Shown: positions 1 through 16,314 of the stretch, in pieces
Position numbering within the stretch: position 1 is the first letter of the stretch
Layout of the letters: each line of letters opens with the position of its first letter
DNA from: Dictyostelium firmibasis
Taxonomy: Eukaryota > Evosea > Eumycetozoa > Dictyosteliales > Dictyosteliaceae
Assembly (NCBI GenBank): GCA_036169595.1
Contig: CM069765.1
Coordinates: 7,541,001 to 7,605,000, forward strand
Direction of reading: 5' to 3'
Length of the DNA stretch: 64,000 bases
Translations under genes and position numbers: made by a program
Notes under the pieces: generated by a model
Database searches by the model: none
The model's input: only the letters and a program-made list of their open reading frames with translations
Told to the model about the DNA's origin: nothing

Positions 1-288
1 TTGAAAAAAATAGATTATCAAAACCAAAATGTCCTGTCCAATAAAAATATATATATATAATTTTAAAACATATTGTTTTAAATATTATAACCTGTAAATA
101 TTGTAAATAGTGAAAATAAAAAAATAAAACCATATGACAAAATTATTTTAAAATAAAAAGTTGGTTATTTTTTTTTTTTTTTTTTTAATATTAATTTTTG
201 TATTCCAGTGTTGCTAGTTGGTTTCATTAACCACTTTGCTAAGGTGTTTTTATTTATGTTTTTTTTTTTTTTTTTTTTTTTTTTATTT
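1..288. other. intergenic A/T-rich flank
   Basis: No gene is visible. The stretch is A/T-rich with T homopolymers near 170-186 and 260-284. It ends where the MITE-like repeat begins. Confidence 0.6.
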
Positions 289-416
289 TAATGATTATTG
301 TTTGACCTTGGTCTTTAACAATAATAAAGTTTATAATTTTTTTTTAATAGTTAATTTAATTAATGTTCATTATATGATTATTTTACATTTATATGAAAAA
401 GTCAACAATCACATTA
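289..416. repeat. MITE-like dispersed repeat, copy 1
   Basis: A 128-bp segment is nearly identical (about 95% by eye) to 53421-53547. Its ends are imperfect inverted repeats: it starts TAATGATTATTGTTTGAC, and the reverse complement of its end reads TAATGTGATTGTTGAC. It encodes nothing. Small size, terminal inverted repeats and dispersal suggest a non-autonomous DNA transposon, but a fragment of a larger element is possible. Both copies lie on the downstream side of a tRNA gene. Confidence 0.55.
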
Positions 417-518
417 TTAGGGATGTCATTTATTTGTTAATTTTAGTGAATAGGGGTTTAAATAGAGTGGTTTTTTCTGAGTCAATATTGATATTTTGAA
501 AATTTTATTGTCTTGTCG

Positions 519-529
519 AGAATCGATCC
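519..529 (-). promoter_or_regulatory. extra downstream B-box (exB-like)
   Basis: The minus strand reads GGATCGATTCT inside a short T-arm-like context, about 30 bp beyond the 3' end of tRNA-Ala. Dictyostelium tRNA genes are known often to carry an additional external B-box downstream. The match to the consensus GGTTCRANNCC is imperfect, and it may equally be a tRNA relic. Confidence 0.4.
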
Positions 530-559
530 AGCGATCGTCCTCGATTAATGAGGAAAAGT

Positions 560-655
560 TGGAGAAGAAGGGTATCGATCCCTTTACCTTATGGAACTCT
601 GAATACCGTTGCTGTTTATGCAAACCATACGCTCTACCATATGAGCTACATCCCC
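560..655 (-). tRNA. tRNA-Ala(UGC) with a 23-nt intron
   Basis: Read on the minus strand, the gene starts GGGGATG, has a normal D arm (GCTC, loop ATATGGTA, GAGC) and an anticodon stem TATGG/CCATA. The loop is TTTGCA plus T after removal of an intron at 596-618, directly 3' of position 37 as in nuclear tRNA introns. The anticodon is TGC (622-620). The T arm is AAGGG, loop ATCGATA, CCCTT; A54 is typical of eukaryotic tRNA-Ala. The acceptor 3' strand CTTCTCC pairs with the 5' strand except for a T6:T67 mismatch and a G:T at 3:70, so this copy may be slightly degenerate. SINE-like units start about 42 bp upstream. Confidence 0.85.
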
Positions 656-697
656 ATTGAAAATTTTTTGTTTTAATATGTCATATTGTGCTTTTCA

Positions 698-879
698 CGT
701 GGGGGGCTTAGCATAGTGGTTTCACACAGAATAACACAGCCTCCATGGCCTTGGTTCAAGTCTTGGTCATACCACGAATTAACGTGGTCACAGAAAAAAA
801 AAATTTAAATTAAAATAATTAATAAATAAAAACTAGATTCGAACACATCCAATTGGATGAGGTTATTAAAAAAAAAAAA
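698..879 (+). repeat. SINE-like poly(A)-tailed unit A
   Basis: This is the most complete of three stacked copies. It carries a perfect pol III A-box, TAGCATAGTGG (709-719, consensus TRGYNNANNNG), and a near-perfect B-box, GGTTCAAGTCT (753-763). Further on lie a short palindrome CCACG-AATTAA-CGTGG, an A/T spacer, a palindromic CATCCAATTGGATG, the motif GAGGTTATT and a poly(A) tail. On the minus strand the 3' part also reads GTTCGAATC, another B-box-like string. The unit is flanked by GTGCTTTTCA (688-697) and GTGGTTTTCA (880-889), a plausible 10-bp target-site duplication. No coding potential is seen. Confidence 0.6.
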
Positions 880-889
880 GTGGTTTTCA

Positions 890-1052
890 CACTGAATAAC
901 ACACCTCCATGGCCTTGGTTCAAGTCTTGGTCATACCACGAATTAACGTGGTCACAGAAAAAAATTTTAAATTAAAATAATTTATAAATAAAAACTAGAT
1001 TCGAACACATCCAATTGGACAAGGTTATTAAAAAAAAAAAAAAAAAAAAAAA
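890..1052 (+). repeat. SINE-like poly(A)-tailed unit B (5'-shortened)
   Basis: This copy is nearly identical to unit A from the box A/B spacer to the tail. It lacks the first ~20 bases including most of the A-box, begins inside the GTGGTTTTCAC string, and ends in a longer poly(A). Its B-box is at 917-927. It is flanked by GTGGTTTTCA at 880-889 and 1053-1062. Confidence 0.58.
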
Positions 1053-1062
1053 GTGGTTTTCA

Positions 1063-1221
1063 AATGTGGGAGGCTTAGCATAGTGGTTTCACACTGAATA
1101 ACCCAGCCTTGATTCAAGTTTTGGTCATACCACGAATTAATGTGGTCACAGATAAAAAAAATTTTAATTAAAATAATTAATAAATAAAAACATGATTCGA
1201 ACACATCCAATCGGATGAGGT

Positions 1222-1255
<34 letters not shown>
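1063..1255 (+). repeat. SINE-like poly(A)-tailed unit C
   Basis: This third copy is more diverged. It has an intact A-box TAGCATAGTGG (1076-1086) and a B-box decayed to GATTCAAGTTT (1111-1121). It lacks the CTCCATGG segment seen in A and B. It has the same 3' palindrome and GAGGTTATT end, then about 30 A. GTGGTTTTCA precedes it (1053-1062) and GTGGTTTTAA follows (1256-1265). Its greater divergence suggests a different age from A and B. Confidence 0.55.
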
Positions 1256-1257
<2 letters not shown>

Positions 1258-1265
1258 GGTTTTAA

Positions 1266-1664
1266 ATTTTAATACCAGTCAAAAATAATTTTTTTTACGG
1301 ACAACTAAAAAACTGCAATTTCCAATTTAAAAAAAAAAAAATCATATTTTTACAGACTACAACAACTATCACTTTTTTCTAAAAAAAAAACAACAATTAC
1401 CACATAAAAAACAACTTCACTCATACTTTGACAAAATATTTTTTATTATACATTATTTCAATAAAAAAAAATAAAATTTTTTTTTTTTATTTATTTTAAC
1501 CAATATAAAATTTTTATTTATTTTTAGACAATATTTAATCTTTTTTTTAATTTTTTTTTAATTTAAATAAAAATTAAAAAAAGGAAAAATAACCAACCTT
1601 GATTGAACAACTTGTGCTCCAATAAATCACATATTATTAATTATTCATAAAAAAATTTTCTCCA

Positions 1665-1704
<40 letters not shown>

Positions 1705-2149
1705 AAAATTATCGTCATGAGTCAACAAACTTTTGAACTTCACATAAACTTTTTTTTTTTCTTTATTTTTTTATTTTTTATTTTTTTATTTTTTCATTTT
1801 TCTTTTTTTTTATTTATTTATATTTATTAGTTGACTCAAGACAATGCAACATAAACAAGTTTTACATGGCAAGATTAAAATTGACCCCCCATATTGAACA
1901 ATCAACAAAAAAAAAAAAATAAAAAAAAAAAATAAATAAAAATAAAATTTTTTTTTGAAGTTTTTTAATTTTTTTTTTTTTCATTTTTTTTTTTTTTTTT
2001 TATAAAAAAGTTGTGTGTTATATTAATAATAATATTATTATTTTGTTTTTTTTTTACAAAAAAAAAAAATTAAGTTAAATAAAAAGAGAAAAGAAAAAGA
2101 AGAAAAAACGCTATTACTCATAAAAAAAATAAAGTAAAAAACAAAAAAA
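1266..2149. other. intergenic region upstream of sec24
   Basis: Homopolymer A and T tracts dominate. Small islands of mixed sequence occur at 1595-1650, 1710-1750 and 1825-1890; the last contains ACCCCCC, a possible promoter element for the gene to the right. An 8-bp inverted repeat GAGTCAAC/GTTGACTC lies at 1719-1726 and 1830-1837. No gene is seen. Confidence 0.5.
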
Positions 2150-5100
2150 ATGACTTCCAAGAGGCAATATCCTATTGATCAAAGCAATCAATTATTAAGC
2201 CAAGGTCAAACTCCATCACCACAACCATATCAACAACAACAACCATATCAACAACCACAACAACCACAACAACCACAACAACCATACCAACCAAACCCAA
2301 CTACATATGGTAATGATACACAACAATGGAATCAACAACAACAACCACAACAACCACAACAAAATATTTCGCCACCAACAAATGGTGTACAAAATACAAT
2401 TCATCACGGTGGTAGTAAAAGAGTTTACCCAGTTGATCCACAAAATGAAACAGTATTATCATCAAACTTTAGCAATATGAATTTATCACAACCACAACAA
2501 CAACAACAACAACAACAACAATTCCCACAACCAACACATACAACAGTACCAGGACCATCAAATACTTCAACATACAACCCATATATACAACAACAACAAC
2601 CACAACAACCACAACAACCACAACAACCACAACAACCACAAACATGGAATACATCACCACCACAAACCCAACAACCAATCCAAACATTTACACCACATAT
2701 ATCACCACCACAAACTCAACAGCAGCAAACAGTAGCACCCCTACCAATGCAACCATCATCACCAACATCATATAATAACCAACCACAACAAACAGTACCA
2801 TTCCAACCAATGCAACCAACTCAACCAATATATACTCAACAACCATATACCCAACAATCAGGACAACAACAACAATACCAACAACCACAACAACAAACTC
2901 CACAACAACAAGCCACAGTAGAACAACCAGTCCCAACTTTAGAAAATCTTTGTCCTAAACCATTCATGAGATTATCAATGAACGCAATTCCAAACCATCC
3001 TTCAATTTTAAATAAAGTTCATATTCCTTTGGGTTTAAATATTCACCCATTAGCAAATGACCCACAGGTAAGTAATTTAATAGTTATAATAAATAAATAA
3101 TAAAAACAATATAGATAAACTTAGTAGTAACATATTTATATATTAAATATATAGGGACCAGTACCAGTTGTTTATTCCTCAATCATTAGATGTAGAAGAT
3201 GTAGAACATATATCAATCCATTTGTTACTTGGTTAAATGGAGGAGGAAGATGGAGATGTAATATGTGTGAAAATATTAACGATAGTAAGTTTCAAATTAA
3301 AAATAATAATAATAATAATAATAATTTAATTTGGAATTTTTTTTTAGGAATTTTAAAATACTAATTTTTTTTTTTTTAAAAAATATAGCACCACAAGATT
3401 ATTTTTCACCAATTGATTTCACAACAGGTAAAAGAGCAGATATTGCAAATAGACCAGAATTACAAAAAGGTTGTGTTGAATTTTTAGCATCAAGTGATTA
3501 TTTAGTTAGACCACCACAACCACCAACCTATTTCTTTATAATCGATGTTTGTTATGAGTCGATAGTATCGGGTATGTTGAATACAGCAATCAATGCGATT
3601 AAGACCACATTGAAAGATTTGATCGAGAAGAGTAATGGTAGAGCAAGATTTGGTATCATGACATTTGACGACTCATTACATTTTTACAATTTAAAATCCA
3701 ATCCATCCAATAGACCACAGATGTTTGTGGTCACCGATATGGATCAAATTTATGTACCACCATTTGAAGACTTTTTAGTGAATCTAAAGGATGGTTTTGA
3801 CGTTGTAGAGAACACTTTGAACATCATTCAAACTATGCCACGTACTCAACAAAAGGTTGAGAGTTGTTTAGGCAGTGCTTTGAAGGCAGCTTTTACAATT
3901 TGTGAACGTGTTGGTGGAAAGTTGATTGCTATGCAATCCTATATTCCACGTGGTCCATTGGGTAAATTATCGATTAGAGACTATCAACCACTGTTGGGAA
4001 CCAAGAAAGAGTCGACATTGTTACAACCAAGCAACGATGGAGAATTCTATAAGGAGTTGGCATTAAGTTGCACAAGCCAACAATTAAGTGTCGATCTTTT
4101 CCTCTTCTCCAATGATTATACCGACACTGCCTCTTTGGGTACACTTTGTCAAATCACTGGTGGCTCAATGTATTATTATCCTTCATTCATTGCGTCTCGT
4201 GATGGTCAAGTATTTGCCGCCAATCTCATTCATTCACTCACAAGAGAAACTGCATGGGAAGCTGTTATGCGTGTTAGAAGTAGTCGTGGTTTAACCATCA
4301 ATTCCTACCATGGTAATTATTTCCTCAAGACATCGGATCTTTTGGGTTTACCAACCATCGATAGTGATAAAACCATTACACTTCAAATGGGTATCAGTGA
4401 CTCAATTGGTCAAAAGTATGCATCACTTCAATCAGCCCTTCTCTACACTCACTCTTGTGGTGAACGTAGAGTTAGAGTCTTCACCATCTCAATTCCAGTG
4501 GTCTCTAACTATCAAGATCTCTTTAGATATGCTGATATCAGTGTAGTTACTAGCTTAATCAGTAAGATGGCCATCGATAAGGCGTTGTCTTCAAGTTTAA
4601 GTGATGCTCGTGATGCTATTGCCAATAAATGTGTCGAGATTCTTCAAGCATTTAAAGCTGCCTCTGCATCAAATCCACAAGCAAATACAGCTGTTACCCT
4701 TAGTCAAAACGCACCAAAACTATTATTACCAGAAACTCTTAAACATCTTCCACTCTACGTCGTTTCTATGGTTAAGAGTATCATATTCTCTAGTCGTACC
4801 ACCCATCCAGATTTACGTGCATTCCATATGCAACGTATGAAAACTTTGGATTTGAATTCATGTCTCAACTTTTTCTATCCTTATTTCTATTCACTCTTGG
4901 CACCACCAAACTACCAACCACCAACAACTCCAAATACTCCATTCGTACCACACTCTTTCAAGCTATCCTCTGATGAACTCCAACGTAATGGTTTGTTTGC
5001 CATAGTCAATGGTTATACTTTATATCTTTTCATTGGTGAACAATTACCACAATCTGTTTTCGCTGATATTTTCGGTATTGTCGACGTTTCACAACTTGAC

Positions 5101-5337
5101 ACAAATACCTTCCAAGACCTTCCAATATTGGATAATGACCATAGTAGATACGCTCGTAAAGTAATCGAACTCGTTAGAAATAGTTATCCAGAATACTTGA
5201 AAATGTTTGTCGTTAAATCTACCGACAAACAAAGAAGACCTGAATTCCAATCACTTTTAATTGAAGATAGAACTCCTGAAGGTTGCTCTTATTATGAATT
5301 TATTATTCAACTTCAATCAAGAATTACTCAAAATTAA
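2150..5337 (+). CDS. sec24: Sec24, COPII coat cargo-binding subunit
   Basis: Three exons, 2150-3067, 3155-3284 and 3389-5337, give 998 residues, normal for Sec24. Sec24 pairs with Sec23 on ER membranes and selects cargo for COPII vesicles. The first ~280 residues are Gln/Pro-rich, as expected of the disordered Sec24 N-terminus. The zinc finger, RCRRC then WRCNMC, spans residues ~315-345 and is split by intron 2. The trunk (vWA-like) domain follows from about residue 395 ([12 protein letters not shown]). Then come the beta-sandwich, the helical domain and a C-terminal gelsolin-like domain ([19 protein letters not shown]). Introns have GTAAGT donors and TAG acceptors and keep frame exactly. A METTL9-like gene follows 336 bp downstream on the same strand. 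Confidence 0.93.
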
Positions 5338-5673
5338 TATTGAAAAAATAATATAAAAAAAAACAAAAAAATAAAAATAAAGTAAAAAAAAAAATAAAAA
5401 AAAGGTAAAAATAAAAAAATAAAAAATAATTAATAACTGAAATAATATTGATGACACAAAAAATTGGGAAAATAAAAAAAAGTTTGGTTGATTTTTTAAA
5501 CAAAAAAATGTTTTAAAATCTAAATAATTGAGATTTTACCAAAAGATTCAAAGTTATCGATGAGTGTTTATTTTTGGTAAAATTAAAAATAAAAAAACTG
5601 AAATTTTTAACACACATTTTTTTTTTTTTAAAATTTTTTTTTTTGAAATTTTTTTTTTAACTATTATTTTTGA
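5338..5673. other. intergenic spacer with a 12-bp inverted repeat
   Basis: This spacer lies between two genes on the same strand. A perfect 12-bp inverted repeat, ATTTTACCAAAA at 5533-5544 and TTTTGGTAAAAT at 5572-5583, encloses 27 nt. Otherwise the sequence is A-rich then T-rich. Confidence 0.5.
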
Positions 5674-6972
5674 ATGTTATTATTAAAGTTAATGATATTT
5701 ATTTTTTTTTCTACAATTGTATTTTATTTAACAGTTAAAATTGAAATTATAAATAGTATTATTACTCCAGCAATAACTCTAACAACAAAGATAGAGAAAA
5801 TTAACAACTATAATTTTTATTATAATAATACATATACGAAAACTAAAATGAAGTCATGGAGGAATATGGCTATTGATTTAATAAAGGAAAATCAAGCAAG
5901 AGAAGAATATAGAAATAATAATTTTATAGTTACTGATGGTAAAAATGATTCACAACAAGCAACAATTGTAGAGACACCATTATACTCAAAGTTAAAGAGA
6001 CAATATAGTAGATATTATAGATTTAAAGTGAAGGATACAATTAATCATCAATATTTAATGAATTATTTCGTTCAAACTGAATTTGATAAAGAAACAATGG
6101 ATTTTATAATGGAGACACCCAGATGGAATTTCGTTTCAAATGCTGCCAATTGGGTAATGTCATGGATGTATACAAAAACTGATATAATGGGATTCATTGG
6201 TAAAGGTAATATGATGTGCCTTTCAACATATCAATATAAACAAATTCTAAGAATTAATCGTACTTTACCAACTATAAAATTTGTTGACGAGGATGAAGAT
6301 GACGACAATGATGATCCATTAAAAGTTTATTTCGATTCATTATTGGATATTGGTGCCGGTTGTGGTTCAACTACATTATATATGAAACCATTATTTAAAA
6401 ATGTAACTGCAACAGAGGCTTCAAAAGGAATGATTTATAGCTTAAATAGAAAAGGTATTGACTCTGTATTTTGTTTAGATTTAGAAACTTGTGATCAATT
6501 AAAAGATAAAGAATATGATGTTGTTTCTTGTTTAAATGTTTTAGATAGATGCGAAAAACCAATTAGTTTATTAAAGTATGAATTTCTTATCTATCTGTCT
6601 ATGTAAATCAACATATTACTAATTATGGTTTTTTATTTTAGCACAATCAAAAAATTTTTAAAACCAAACGGTAGATTAATATTAGCAGTGGTTTTCCCAT
6701 TTAATCCTTATGTTGAATTTGGTGGTGTCGATAATTTACCACTCGAAACTATAAATTTAGATCAAGAAACATTATCTGAATATGTTGACTCTTTTAACAA
6801 ACAAGTTTTTATCCCAAATAATTTTGAAATTGATTCGTTTACCGTGGGGCCTTATATTTCAGAAGGTGATGCTTTATATCAAAACTATGTTTTAACTGAT
6901 GTTGTTTTCGTTTTAAAGGTTAAAAAAGAAGACTCAAATAAAGATTCAAATGATTTAATGTCTTGTGATTAA
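5674..6972 (+). CDS. METTL9/DREV-family protein histidine methyltransferase
   Basis: Two exons, 5674-6575 and 6642-6972, give 410 residues. Human METTL9 N-methylates histidines in His-x-His motifs using S-adenosylmethionine. The SAM-binding motif reads DIGAGCG, followed by TATEASKGM and the family-specific segment DVVSCLNVLDRCEKP. After the intron come GRLILAVVFPFNPYVE and a C-terminal EGDALYQNYVLTDVVFVLK, which match METTL9 nearly to the end. The N-terminus is hydrophobic (residues ~1-20), consistent with a signal anchor. The Asn/Thr-rich insert after it is lineage-typical. Family assignment is strong; the substrate is inferred. Confidence 0.88.
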
Positions 6973-7023
6973 AATTTTAATTTTCACAAAAAAAAAAAAA
7001 AGATATCAAAATTGAAATGGGTT

Positions 7024-10371
<3,348 letters not shown>

Positions 10372-10398
10372 CTCTTAGTGTTTGAGAAATGAAAATTG

Positions 10399-10439
<41 letters not shown>

Positions 10440-10713
10440 AAAAAAAAAAACTCACTTCCTTATTTGATGAATTTTCAACTAATATTTAAAATTTTTACAA
10501 AAAAAAAAAAACAATTATTTATGATAAATAAAAATAAATGTTTTAATTTCTAAAAAAAGTGAGATATTTTTTTATATTTTTTTTTTTTTTTTTTTTTTTA
10601 GTTTTTTTTCAACAATTCATTTTTTTTTATTCTATTTTTTTTTTTTTCGTTGCATCATACTTGATTAAATACATTTATCACACATATAAATATCTCCAAG
10701 CGATAGAGACACG
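10372..10713. other. divergent intergenic promoter region
   Basis: This region lies between two divergent genes. It has an A tract at 10398-10436 and T tracts near 10575-10655. The segment CGTTGCATCATACTTGATTAAATAC (10650-10674) is the only mixed sequence and lies just upstream of the small plus-strand gene. No other gene is seen. Confidence 0.5.
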
Positions 10714-11091
10714 ATGTTAGGTGATAAACTTACAGCCACATTAACAATTGGTATTGGCGAAACAAATATAATAAATCTAGAATCCAATGGTAATGATATA
10801 ACAGATGAATATATGAAGAATGAATTTCAAGAAGATACAAGCAAAGGTGGAATAAACAATTTATTAAAAAACATCATATCAATGCAACAAGTTACCAATA
10901 TTACATTAACTGAATTTGTAAATAAAGAAAAATCTGAAAAATTAGCATCATTGGCTAATGACCCAACCACTCAAACAAAATCAAAAAAACAACAAAGCAA
11001 AGGTAATGTATCAATCTATCTACCCAATTTGAATTCATATAAAACCATACCTATCATTTATTTTTGTTCTCTCTCTCTTATCTATCTCCTT

Positions 11092-11126
<35 letters not shown>

Positions 11127-11274
11127 TAGATTTTAAAAAAAAATGAATATATGTTTAGAAAAACAGCAACTAAAGCAACAACAAAACCAAAATAAAAAAA
11201 GAGTGGAGAATAGTAATGAAAATGGTACAAATGATGACGATGAAAAAATTGTGAAACAACAAAAATTGGAATGA
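10714..11274 (+). CDS. small acidic-tailed protein, possible GON7 (KEOPS subunit) homologue
   Basis: Two exons, 10714-11002 and 11159-11274, give 134 residues. A short beta-like N-terminus (KLTATLTIGIGETNIINLES) is followed by an amphipathic helix (GGINNLLKNIISMQQVTNIT), a Lys/Gln-rich stretch, then NDDDEKIVKQQKLE at the end. Layout and size resemble human GON7: about 100 residues, a central LLSGVAQMKDMVTE-like helix, an acidic region and a short basic end. GON7 is a disordered subunit of the KEOPS complex that makes t6A in tRNA. The similarity is weak and seen by eye only; it could be an unrelated small nuclear protein. The intron contains an AAT repeat. Confidence 0.55.
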
Positions 11275-11528
11275 AATAAAATAATATAATAAAACTAAAT
11301 TAAATTGTATAGATTAGATCATTGTATTACCGTGTATATACACATATTCCACACACACAAATGTCTGTTTATGTGATACATTTATTTATTATTTCAATCT
11401 GTATATTTTTTTTTTTTTTTTGGATAGTATTACTTAACTACTATAGAATGCCAATATTATTGTTATTATTATTATCTCATCACTACTATTATATATATTT
11501 TTTTTTTTTTATTCTGTTGTTTTTATTA

Positions 11529-13909
<2,381 letters not shown>

Positions 13910-14470
13910 AGTGTAAACTACTCTATAGTAGTAATCTTTTTTTTATTTGTTTTATTTAGTTTTGTTTTTTTTTTTTTGTTTTTTTTTTTGGTGTATTTTT
14001 TTTTTTTTCAAAAAAACTTGAATCACAATAAGTTTGGAAAATTTCTTTAGACTTTTACACTTTTTTTTTTTTTTTTTTTTTTTTTTTGAATATTACAAAA
14101 GCCAATTATAATAGAGATATAATATTATTATTTAAATTGGGTTTTGTCGTTTAGCTTTTTTGATTAAAAATAATTTTTTTTTTTTTTTTTATTTTGAAAA
14201 ATCAAAAAAAAAATTTTTTTATTTTTTTATTTTTTTATTATTTTTTTTTATTTTTTTTTATTTTTCTAATTTTTTTTCAAAATATCTTTTTCAATTAGGC
14301 ATTATTGGGGTCTTTTAGGTTTTGTTTTTTTTTCATATAAAATAATTTATTAATAAATATATACCAATTTATTTTTCTTTTTTTATATATGATATATGTT
14401 TTTTTATTTATTAATATTAAATAATTTTTTTCTTTATTAAAATTTCAAAAAATTTGTAAAATTCCTAAAA

Positions 14471-14509
<39 letters not shown>

Positions 14510-14752
14510 TTTTATTTTATATTTTTTAGAAAAAAAAAAAAAAACAAAAAGGATGGGTGATTCAATTCAACACATAAGATTTAACATCAAAATCAACCTC
14601 CTTGCCAAAATAAAAATAGAATTATTTTATAAAATGAAAAATAAAAAATAAAAATGAAAAAAAAAAAAAATGAAAAAATGTGAAAAAATTTTAGTTTTTT
14701 TTTTACAAACAACGAGTAACTACAAATAAAAAAAAAAAAAAAAAAAAAAAAA
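13910..14752. other. divergent intergenic region
   Basis: This region lies between the TPR-PH gene and the WD40-like gene, which diverge. It is mostly T homopolymers with A tracts near the right end. Mixed islands lie at 14095-14165 and 14285-14330 (TTCAATTAGGCATTATTGGG). No coding region or tRNA is seen. Confidence 0.5.
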
Positions 14753-16243
14753 ATGACAGACCTAACATGCGATATCTACACAACCAAAGTAAAGTCATTA
14801 AAAAAAACATCACCAGCATCTTTAATTTCAAATAGAGCTATTGCATTATCAAGAACAGAATCAATAGTTGCCAGTGATAATAAAGTTATTAAAATTAAAG
14901 TATGTTTTTTTTTTTTTTTTTTCAAATATATTTTAAAAAAATAACATTCTTTTTACAATATATTGATAATGATGGTAAATTATTTTATTATTATTATTAT
15001 TATTAGATTGAATTACCAAAAATCGAAAATAAAATATTCTCAAAGATTAAAGGTATACCATCACCATTTAAAATTGAAACAAGTGGTGAAACAATATATG
15101 ATACAAAATTAAAATATGAAATTCAATCACTTTCATCATCTAGAGATAATAGTAAAATATCAGCAATTGACTCAAGTGGATCAGTTTGGGTATCAAATTA
15201 TAATGATGATGATAATAGTGAGATTGTACACTCATACTCTATCAATTATGACAATGACAAATTCACAGAATTGGGATGGGCAGGTTCATCATTTAATACT
15301 AAAGATTCAACAATAATTGCAAAGACTCAATTCTACCAAAAAAACATTCAAATTTTTAAAGGTGATCAATTATCACAAACTATTCAATTAATTCAAAATC
15401 CAACTCAAATACAATATTTTGATCATGAAAAATCTCAAACCTCTCTTTTAGCTTTAACTGAGTTTAATCAATTAAAAATTTATGATCCAAGACAATCTAC
15501 AAATAATTGTTGCATTCAAAAGTTTACTGTATGTTTTCTTTTTTTCTTTTTTCTTTTTTCTTTTCTTTTTTTTCCATAACGTATATATTTATTTTATTTA
15601 TTTTTTATTTATTTTTTAATAGCCAGGAACATCATGGTTATATTCAATGGCAATTTCATCAAATTCAGAATATATAGCAGTTGGTGGATCATCAAGAACT
15701 GTTAGTGTTTTTGATACAAAGAGATGGAATAATTCAGGTAATTGGAAGAATTGTTTAAAGTATGAGATTACAAATATTGAATTTTCGAATACAAGACCAT
15801 CAATTTGTTATGTTGGTGGATTAGATTCAGAGGTTTTAGCAGGTGAATGGAATGGTTCAAGTGGTGTAGATCATTTCACTGGTCTTAGAGTTGACTCAAA
15901 ATGGTTAGGTTTATCAAAATTAAAAGATGAGGAATATATATTTGGTTATACTGGTTCTTCCTCAATCTATTATATCGATCATTGTGATAAACTTTTCCAA
16001 GGTAGTTTATCTGAAAAATCATTACACAATAGTTTAGCTTCAAAACAAGAGAAAAAACAACAACATCAATTAAATAATCAATTAAAAAAACAACAGCAAC
16101 AACCTCAAGAACAAGTAATGGAAGAAAATGATAATGAAAATAAAGAATCAAATGAAACCAATATTAGTAAAGCAAGACATATTGAAGGTTCACCAAAAGG
16201 AGATGAAAAACATCAATCAAAAAAATTAAAAAAAGAAGAATAA
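14753..16243 (+). CDS. WD40-like beta-propeller protein
   Basis: Three exons, 14753-14899, 15007-15528 and 15623-16243, are all in phase 0 and give 429 residues. WD-type blades are visible, for example SRDNSKISAIDSSGSVWV, LTEFNQLKIYDPR and SNSEYIAVGGSSRTVSVFDT, the last being the clearest (GH-like loop, then VFDTKRW). The C-terminal ~75 residues are Gln/Lys-rich and end KKLKKEE, which could be a nuclear or nucleolar tail. The protein is probably a scaffold. I do not recognise the orthologue. It is convergent with the CINP-like gene (71 bp between stops). Confidence 0.78.
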
Positions 16244-16314
16244 TAATAAAATTAACTTTTTTTGAAAAAAAAAAAAAAAAAGAACAAAAATTGAAAATTT
16301 GAGTTGTTTTATTA

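Noticed and set aside
1830-1837. GTTGACTC and GAGTCAAC upstream of sec24 as a transcription-factor palindrome
   Set aside because: Arms are 8 bp and over 100 bp apart; such pairs are expected by chance.
3331-3388. Extending exon 3 of sec24 leftwards through [11 protein letters not shown]
   Set aside because: Begins at TTG and is a T-rich intron with a TATAG acceptor at 3384-3388; the spliced frame restores the Sec24 zinc finger and trunk.
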